From Brevundimonas sp. UBA5936 (GTDB lineage: Bacteria > Pseudomonadota > Alphaproteobacteria > Caulobacterales > Caulobacteraceae): DNA of 12,902 nt. A program made the translations under genes and the position numbers. Numbering within the stretch: the first letter of the stretch is position 1; the number at the start of each line of letters is the position of its first letter. Shown here piece after piece: positions 7,005 through 12,902 of this stretch. The notes under the pieces were generated by a model. It made no database searches and was not told the origin of the DNA. It saw nothing but the letters and a program-made list of their open reading frames with translations. Location: the NCBI GenBank assembly GCA_002430835.1, contig DJDA01000024.1, forward strand, positions 1-12,902, read 5' to 3'.

Positions 7005-8341
7005 TTCACCGCCTCGGCGACCTCGTTGACCACGCGCTTGACCAGGGCTTCGTCGTCGCCCTCGGCCATGACGCGGATCAGCTTCTCCGTGCCCGACGGG
7101 CGAACGAGCAGACGGCCCGAGCCGTTCAGCGCCGCCTCGGCCTCGGCCATGGCCGCCTTGACCTTGGCGTCCTCCAGCGGCTTTCCGGCGGTGTAGCGGA
7201 CGTTCTGCAGCAGTTGCGGCACCGGCTCGAACTGACGCGCCAGTTCGCTCATCGGCACGTTCTGCTCGACCAGGACGGCCAGCACCTGCAGCGCCGCCAT
7301 CAGGCCGTCGCCGGTCGTGGCGTGGTCCTTCAGGATGATGTGGCCCGACTGTTCGCCGCCGATGTTGAAGCCGCCCTCGCGCATCCGCTCCATGACGTAG
7401 CGATCGCCGACCTTGGTGCGCTCCAGCGTCAGGCCCTCGGCCTTCAGACGGCGCTCCAGGCCCAGGTTGGACATGACGGTGGCGACCACGCCGTTGCCGT
7501 TCAGCCGCCCGCGCTTGGCCCAGTCCAGCCCGATCAGGGCCATGATCTGGTCGCCGTCGACCACATGGCCCTTTTCGTCGCAGATGATGACCCGGTCGGC
7601 GTCGCCGTCCAAGGCGATGCCGATATCGCAGCGATAACGCTTCACCGCCTCAGACACGGCCGCCGGATAGGTTGAGCCGCATTCGGCGTTGATATTCAGA
7701 CCGTTCGGCTCGACGCCGACGGGGAAGACCTCGGCGCCCAGTTCATAGAGGGTCGTCGGCGCCACGCGGTAGCCCGCGCCGTTGGCGCAGTCGATGGCGA
7801 TGCGCAGGCCCTTGAGGCTGAGGCGTTTGGGGAAGGCCTGTTTGGCGATCTCGATGTAGCGCGGCGGGGCGTCGTCGATGCGTTTGACCCGGCCCAGCTT
7901 GTTCGACGGCGCCAGATCCTGATCCAGGGCCCCGTCCATCATGGCCTCGATCTTCAGCTCGATCTCATCCGACAGCTTGTAGCCGTCCGGCCCGAACAGC
8001 TTGATGCCGTTGTCCGCATAGTCGTTGTGCGAGGCCGAGATCATGATGCCCAGATCGGCCCGCATCGAGCGGGTCATCATGGCCACGCCCGGCGTCGGCA
8101 GCGGCCCGAACGTCCGCACGTCCATCCCGACGGAGGCCAGACCCGCGACGAGCGCCGGCTCGATCATATAGCCGGACAGACGCGTGTCCTTGCCGATCAC
8201 CACCAGGTGGCGGCGATCATCGTCGGTGCGGAACAGCCGCCCGGCGGCCAGGCCGACGCGCAGGGCCACCTCGGCCGTCATCGGATGGGTGTTGGCCCGG
8301 CCGCGAATGCCATCGGTGCCGAAGTATTTTCTCTCGCCCAA
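6992..8341 (-). CDS. glmM: Phosphoglucosamine mutase
   Basis: GlmM converts glucosamine-6-phosphate to glucosamine-1-phosphate, the step between GlmS and GlmU toward UDP-GlcNAc for peptidoglycan and lipid A. The 449-residue protein opens with ERKYFGTDGIRG, the family N-terminus. The phosphoserine is Ser104 in ISASHND. The metal loop DGDADR is at 245-250, the sugar loop GGEQSGH at 328-334 and the phosphate loop RPSGTEK at 414-420. The start is TTG at 8341. No ATG or GTG exists in frame near this point, GAAGGA lies seven bases upstream at good spacing, and the resulting MGERKYFG fits the family. The frame happens to stay open far upstream, antisense to glmS, but that part is not GlmM-like. It is divergent from glmS, so the two consecutive pathway genes share one intergenic region. 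Confidence 0.95.
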   Translation of the reverse strand: MGERKYFGTDGIRGRANTHPMTAEVALRVGLAAGRLFRTDDDRRHLVVIGKDTRLSGYMIEPALVAGLASVGMDVRTFGPLPTPGVAMMTRSMRADLGIMISASHNDYADNGIKLFGPDGYKLSDEIELKIEAMMDGALDQDLAPSNKLGRVKRIDDAPPRYIEIAKQAFPKRLSLKGLRIAIDCANGAGYRVAPTTLYELGAEVFPVGVEPNGLNINAECGSTYPAAVSEAVKRYRCDIGIALDGDADRVIICDEKGHVVDGDQIMALIGLDWAKRGRLNGNGVVATVMSNLGLERRLKAEGLTLERTKVGDRYVMERMREGGFNIGGEQSGHIILKDHATTGDGLMAALQVLAVLVEQNVPMSELARQFEPVPQLLQNVRYTAGKPLEDAKVKAAMAEAEAALNGSGRLLVRPSGTEKLIRVMAEGDDEALVKRVVNEVAEAVKAAG

Positions 8342-8524
8342 GAGGCCGTCCTTCGCTGGCGGCCCCGGAATTGCAAAGAAACCTTCCGAAACCCATTTTT
8401 TGATGTCGTCGCCCCCGCGATTTCCTAGAGCGGAGATCAAGGGCGGAGGCTGAACCCTCTCGCTTACCTCAATTTCGCGGCCCTGCGCAAAAAGCGTCGG
8501 CCGCACCCGATCGGAGCAGACCTC
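8342..8524. other. Divergent glmM/glmS intergenic region
   Basis: These 183 bases must hold promoters for both glmM (minus) and glmS (plus). I see the glmM Shine-Dalgarno sequence at the left end and GGAG (8513-8516) eight bases before the glmS ATG. No -35/-10 pair convinces me in either direction; TTGATC on the minus strand (8440-8435) has no good partner. Nothing resembles a glmS ribozyme, which is expected in Gram-positive bacteria rather than here. A run of six T at 8396-8401 is the only low-complexity tract. Confidence 0.6.
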
Positions 8525-10339
<1,815 letters not shown>

Positions 10340-10347
10340 GCGAACCC

Positions 10348-10412
10348 GATCAGCCTGAGGGCGTTTGGAAGCTTCACGAATTACGCCTATGACAGGCGCC
10401 CCAAGGCTGATC
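10348..10412. repeat. 9-base inverted repeat flanking the predicted galU promoter
   Basis: GATCAGCCT (10348-10356) and its exact reverse complement AGGCTGATC (10404-10412) lie 47 bases apart in the 83-base glmS-galU gap. The right arm abuts the galU Shine-Dalgarno AGGA (10413-10416) and forms part of the 8-base palindrome CTGATCAG (10407-10414). It could be a pair of operator sites. It could also act as a long-loop hairpin, occluding the ribosome-binding site on read-through transcripts from glmS. Confidence 0.5.
10365..10393 (+). promoter_or_regulatory. Predicted galU promoter
   Basis: TTGGAA (10365-10370) and TATGAC (10388-10393) are separated by 17 bases, with GCCTATGAC resembling the alphaproteobacterial -10 region. 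Transcription would begin near 10400, about 23 bases before the ATG. This suggests galU can be expressed separately from glmS although both lie on the same strand. Confidence 0.4.
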
Positions 10413-10422
10413 AGGACGATCC

Positions 10423-11301
10423 ATGACGACCTCCCCCGCCCGCCTGCGCAAGGCGGTCCTGCCCGTGGCCGGTCTCGGCACGCGGGTTCTGCCCGGCACC
10501 AAGACCACGCCGAAGGAGCTGCTGAACGTCGTCGACCGGCCGATCCTCTCCTACATCGTGGAAGAGGCGCGCGAGGCGGGGATTGAGCACATCGTCTTCG
10601 TCACCGGCCGCGCCAAACAGGCGATCGAGGACTATTTCGACCATCAGATCGAGCTTGAGGCCCAGCTCCTGGCCAAGGGCAAGACCGAGATCCTGGAGAT
10701 CATGAACGCCGAGCTGGCCCAGGCCGGCGAGATGAGCTTCACCCGCCAGATGCAGCCCAAGGGCCTGGGCCACGCCGTCTGGTGCGCCCGCGACATCATC
10801 GGCCACGAGCCCTTCGCCGTCATCTTGCCCGACGTCATCGTGGATTCTCAGCCCGGCGCCTTGAAGCAGCTGGCCGAGGTCTACGCCGAGGTCGGCGGCA
10901 ACGTCATCGGTGTCGAGGCCGTGCCCGAGGCCGACACCCATAAATACGGCATCATCGACCCCGCCTCCCACGACGGCCGCCGCTACGGCATGAAGGGCAT
11001 GATCGAAAAGCCCGCCCAGGGCACGGCGCCCTCGAACATGTCGATCTCGGGCCGCTACATTCTGCAGCCGGAAATCTTCGACCTGCTGGAGACGCAGGAG
11101 CGCGGCGCCGGCGGCGAGATCCAGCTGACCGACGCCATGGACCGGCTGATGAAGACGCAAACCTTCACCGCCTATGAGTACGAGGGCGTGACCCACGACT
11201 GCGGCGACAAGATCGGCCTGCTGCGCGCCAACGTCGCCCTGGCCCTGAAGCGCCCCGACCTCGGCGACGCCGCCCGCAAGGCGATCGAAAGCCTGCTTTG
11301 A
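10423..11301 (+). CDS. galU: UTP-glucose-1-phosphate uridylyltransferase
   Basis: GalU joins UTP and glucose-1-phosphate to give UDP-glucose, the glucosyl donor for envelope polysaccharides and glycolipids. The 292-residue protein has the nucleotide-binding motif AGLGTRVLPGTKTTPKELL (16-34), with the family lysine at Lys31. It also has RQMQPKGLGHAVWCAR (108-123), the metal-site ILPDV (134-138), YGIID (175-179), GMIEKP (192-197) and GGEIQLTDAM (230-239), all as in bacterial GalU. Length is normal. ATG 10423 has AGGA six bases upstream. Its stop overlaps the start of the GNAT gene. The nearby sqdB product consumes UDP-glucose, and the phosphohexomutase upstream could supply glucose-1-phosphate. 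Confidence 0.96.
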   Translation: MTTSPARLRKAVLPVAGLGTRVLPGTKTTPKELLNVVDRPILSYIVEEAREAGIEHIVFVTGRAKQAIEDYFDHQIELEAQLLAKGKTEILEIMNAELAQAGEMSFTRQMQPKGLGHAVWCARDIIGHEPFAVILPDVIVDSQPGALKQLAEVYAEVGGNVIGVEAVPEADTHKYGIIDPASHDGRRYGMKGMIEKPAQGTAPSNMSISGRYILQPEIFDLLETQERGAGGEIQLTDAMDRLMKTQTFTAYEYEGVTHDCGDKIGLLRANVALALKRPDLGDAARKAIESLL

Positions 11302-11738
11302 TCCGCCTCGCGGCGCCGACCGACGCCCCCGCCCTCACCGCCGTCTGGCGCCGCGCGGTCGAGGCGACGCACCACTTCCTGACGCCCGAGGCCATCGACG
11401 CCATTGAGGCCGACGTCGCCGCCTGGCTGAACAGCGGCGATCCCCACCTCTGGGCCTGGGAACAGGACGGGGCGCCGGTCGCCTTTCTCGGCCTGTCCGG
11501 CGATGAACTGGCGGCCCTGTTCGTGGACCCTCGCCTGCACCGCTCCGGCATCGGGCGCCGGCTGGTCGATCACGCCCTGTCGTTGGGCGCCCGACGCCTC
11601 AGCGTCAATGAGGACAACCCCGGCGCTCGCACCTTCTACGAGCAGCTCGGCTTCCAGGCCGTGGGCCGCGCCGAAACCGACGACGCCGGGCGTCCCTATC
11701 CGCTGATCCTCATGGCGCTCGACGCCGATCCGACCTGA
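11298..11738 (+). CDS. GNAT-family N-acetyltransferase, YjaB-like
   Basis: The 146-residue protein is a single GNAT domain that transfers an acetyl group from acetyl-CoA. Motif A is LFVDPRLHRSGIGRRLVDHAL (74-94), with the acetyl-CoA pyrophosphate loop R-S-G-I-G-R (82-87). Motif B is NPGARTFYEQLGF (107-119), with Tyr114 placed as the usual general acid. The start VWRRAVEATHHFL and the end DDAGRPYPL recall E. coli YjaB, so that subfamily is likely; the acceptor, protein lysine or a small molecule, is not determined. The start is TTG at 11298 within TTGA, overlapping the galU stop by four bases. There is no good independent Shine-Dalgarno sequence, so translation is probably coupled to galU. The next in-frame ATG/GTG lies too far inside to preserve the first strand. 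Confidence 0.88.
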   Translation: MIRLAAPTDAPALTAVWRRAVEATHHFLTPEAIDAIEADVAAWLNSGDPHLWAWEQDGAPVAFLGLSGDELAALFVDPRLHRSGIGRRLVDHALSLGARRLSVNEDNPGARTFYEQLGFQAVGRAETDDAGRPYPLILMALDADPT

Positions 11739-11880
11739 TCCGATAGGCTTGCAGCGCCGGTTGTAATCGTCCGCTACCGAAAAGGTCGTGATTTCAAGGA
11801 CTGTGGGCCATGGCGCCGCGTCAGACGCGCCTGACCTCGTCCCCGGCTCATCCTGCCGGGCCAAAAAAGGAAGACCCTCC

Positions 11881-11917
11881 GAGTTCAGACGATTCAGACG
11901 AATTGGACTCTGTTTTT
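11881..11917 (+). terminator. Weak candidate terminator after the galU-GNAT pair
   Basis: GAGTTCAG (11881-11888) can pair with TTGGACTC (11903-11910), including two G-U pairs, around a 14-base loop. Two bases later comes a run of five T (11913-11917). The stem is AT-rich for this genome and lies about 140 bases past the GNAT stop, so it is only a candidate. Confidence 0.28.
11884..11901. repeat. Perfect tandem 9-base repeat upstream of sqdB
   Basis: TTCAGACGA occurs twice back to back (11884-11892 and 11893-11901). A GANTC site (GATTC, 11891-11895) spans the junction and a second (GACTC, 11906-11910) follows; GANTC is the CcrM methylation target in Caulobacterales. The 276-base gap 11739-12014 has no credible gene. 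It also holds a hairpin CCCGGC-N7-GCCGGG (11842-11860) followed by six A. A poor promoter-like pair, TTGCAG (11749-11754) and GCTACC (11773-11778), is also present. Confidence 0.55.
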
Positions 11918-11928
11918 CCGCCCTGCGT

Positions 11929-11962
11929 CGCTTTCGCCGCTCCCAAGCGCCACGCTTTCGCC
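11929..11962. repeat. 10-base direct repeat, 24-base period, upstream of sqdB
   Basis: CGCTTTCGCC is present at 11929-11938 and again at 11953-11962. The repeat offset of 24 bases is close to two helical turns plus a few bases, so bound proteins would not lie on exactly the same face. Part of the second copy pairs with AAGCG (11945-11949) as a 5-base inverted repeat. It sits 50-85 bases before the sqdB start, where promoter or regulator sites would be expected. Confidence 0.45.
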
Positions 11963-12014
11963 CCCTCGCGCGTTCGGCTAGGCAGGTTAGAGTGCTGAAA
12001 ACGAGGTTCGACTG

Positions 12015-12902
12015 ATGCGCGTGATGATTCTGGGCGGCGACGGTTTCTGCGGCTGGCCCACGGCCCTGCACCTCTCGGCGCGCGGCTGGGACGTGCTGGT
12101 CGTCGACAACCTCAGCCGCCGCAACATCGACAATGAGCTGGAAATCCGCTCCCTGACCCCGATCCGCACCATGGGCGAGCGCATCGCCGCGTGGAAGGAG
12201 GTCTCGGGCCGCACCATCGACTTCGTCAACCTGACCGTCGGCAAGGAGTTCGACCGCCTGGTCGCCCTGATCCGCGACTGGGCGCCCGACAGCGTCGTCC
12301 ACTTCGCCGAGCAGCGCGCCGCCCCCTATTCGATGAAGTCGGCGCGGCACAAGCTCTACACCGTCGACAACAATCTGAACGCCACCAACCACCTGCTGGC
12401 CGCCATCGTCGAAAGCGGGCGGGACGTCCACCTGGCCCACCTGGGGACCATGGGGGTCTACGGCTACACCACGGCGGGCCTGCGCATCCCCGAGGGCTAT
12501 CTGAAGGTCACGGTCGACACCGACCACGGCCCGACCGAACAGGAGATCCTGTTTCCGCCGAACCCCGGCAGCATCTATCACATGACCAAGACGCAGGACG
12601 CCCTGCTGTTCCAGTTCTACGCCAAGAACGACGGGCTGCGGATCACCGACCTGCACCAGGGCATCGTCTGGGGCGCTCAGACCGAGGAAACCCGTCAGGA
12701 CGAGCGCCTGATCAACCGCTTCGACTACGACGGCGACTACGGCACCGTGCTGAACCGCTTCCTGATGCAGGGCGCGCTTGGCTATCCGCTGACGGTGCAC
12801 GGCTCGGGCGGCCAGACGCGGGCCTTCATCCACATCCAGGACACGGTGCGCTGCGTCGAGCTGGCGCTGAAGAACCCGCCCAAGCGCGGCGACCGGGTCA
12901 AG
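12015..12902 (+). CDS. sqdB: UDP-sulfoquinovose synthase (C-terminus beyond right edge)
   Basis: SqdB converts UDP-glucose and sulfite to UDP-sulfoquinovose, the head-group donor for the sulfolipid sulfoquinovosyl diacylglycerol. The 296 residues present are an extended-SDR epimerase fold: NAD motif GGDGFCG (7-13), DNLSRRNIDNELE (31-43) and HFAEQRAAPYSM (96-107). The catalytic Thr145 is in LGTMGVYG and the Tyr188/Lys192 pair in SIYHMTK. The DLHQGIVWGAQTEET (212-226) and NRFDYDGDYGTVLNRF (234-249) regions match SqdB/SQD1 closely and separate it from plain UDP-glucose epimerases. The full family length is about 390-400, so roughly 100 residues are missing. ATG 12015 has GAGG eight bases upstream. 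Its nearest plus-strand neighbours are galU and the GNAT gene, so the substrate-supplying enzyme lies close by. Glycosyltransferase genes of the pathway would be expected downstream. Confidence 0.93.
   Translation, partial: MRVMILGGDGFCGWPTALHLSARGWDVLVVDNLSRRNIDNELEIRSLTPIRTMGERIAAWKEVSGRTIDFVNLTVGKEFDRLVALIRDWAPDSVVHFAEQRAAPYSMKSARHKLYTVDNNLNATNHLLAAIVESGRDVHLAHLGTMGVYGYTTAGLRIPEGYLKVTVDTDHGPTEQEILFPPNPGSIYHMTKTQDALLFQFYAKNDGLRITDLHQGIVWGAQTEETRQDERLINRFDYDGDYGTVLNRFLMQGALGYPLTVHGSGGQTRAFIHIQDTVRCVELALKNPPKRGDRVK

Noticed and set aside
8342..8524. glmS ribozyme or other riboswitch upstream of glmS
   Set aside because: No core-like fold or conserved segments seen, and glmS ribozymes are not expected in Proteobacteria.
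11842..11868. CCCGGC-N7-GCCGGG hairpin followed by six A as a terminator
   Set aside because: On the plus strand the tract is A, not T; on the minus strand the T-run precedes the stem, so neither direction gives an intrinsic terminator.
11884..11901. Pho box upstream of sqdB
   Set aside because: The repeat has a 9-base period and lacks CTGTCA-type half-sites, whereas PhoB boxes repeat at 11 bases.
11788..12015. 75-codon plus-strand frame whose stop overlaps the sqdB start (TGATG)
   Set aside because: The overlap is attractive but codon use is unlike the neighbours (AGA, AGG, GGA, TTT), the product is Arg/Ser-rich and unrecognised, and another frame (11810-11998) is equally open. Treated as non-coding.
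11172..12833. 553-codon minus-strand frame opposite galU end, GNAT and sqdB
   Set aside because: It is antisense to three supported genes and reads through the intergenic gap, with a composition typical of shadow frames.

Overview
The window is high-GC chromosomal DNA with strong G/C third-position bias. It looks like an alphaproteobacterium of the Caulobacterales, most likely Brevundimonas or a close relative. This rests on protein style (GlmM, GlmS and GpmA variants) and on a UDP-sulfoquinovose synthase gene, which fits the sulfoquinovosyl diacylglycerol reported in Brevundimonas lipids. The genus is inferred; no rRNA gene is present. I see no transposase, integrase, tRNA, CRISPR array, phage gene or defence gene.

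Layout. Positions 1-2505, minus strand: a pentapeptide-repeat protein cut by the left edge, a short RibD-like deaminase, and gpmA. They are probably read gpmA > ribD-like > pentapeptide, with a 4-base overlap between the first two. Positions 2506-2714 are a divergent promoter region. Positions 2715-5568, plus strand: a phosphomannomutase/phosphoglucomutase and a YdhS-like FAD/NAD(P)-binding protein. Positions 5686-6972, plus strand: a PLP enzyme of the cystathionine gamma-synthase/lyase family. It converges on glmM (minus, 6992-8341) across a perfect hairpin. Positions 8525-11738, plus strand: glmS, divergent from glmM, then galU, then a YjaB-like GNAT acetyltransferase overlapping galU by 4 bases. 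After a 276-base gap with several short repeats, sqdB starts at 12015 and runs off the right edge.

How the genes fit together. Five of the ten genes handle sugar phosphates or nucleotide sugars. The phosphohexomutase can make glucose-1-phosphate and mannose-1-phosphate. GlmS and GlmM make glucosamine-1-phosphate for UDP-GlcNAc, hence peptidoglycan and lipid A. GalU makes UDP-glucose, which is the substrate SqdB converts to UDP-sulfoquinovose for sulfolipid. GpmA belongs to glycolysis/gluconeogenesis.

I did not find a convincing undescribed multi-gene system; this is mostly core metabolism. The items most worth a second look are the RibD-like deaminase with almost no reductase domain, a perfect palindrome filling the spacer of the predicted gpmA promoter, a 9-base inverted repeat around the predicted galU promoter, the repeats and paired GANTC sites upstream of sqdB, and the two-module build of the pentapeptide protein.
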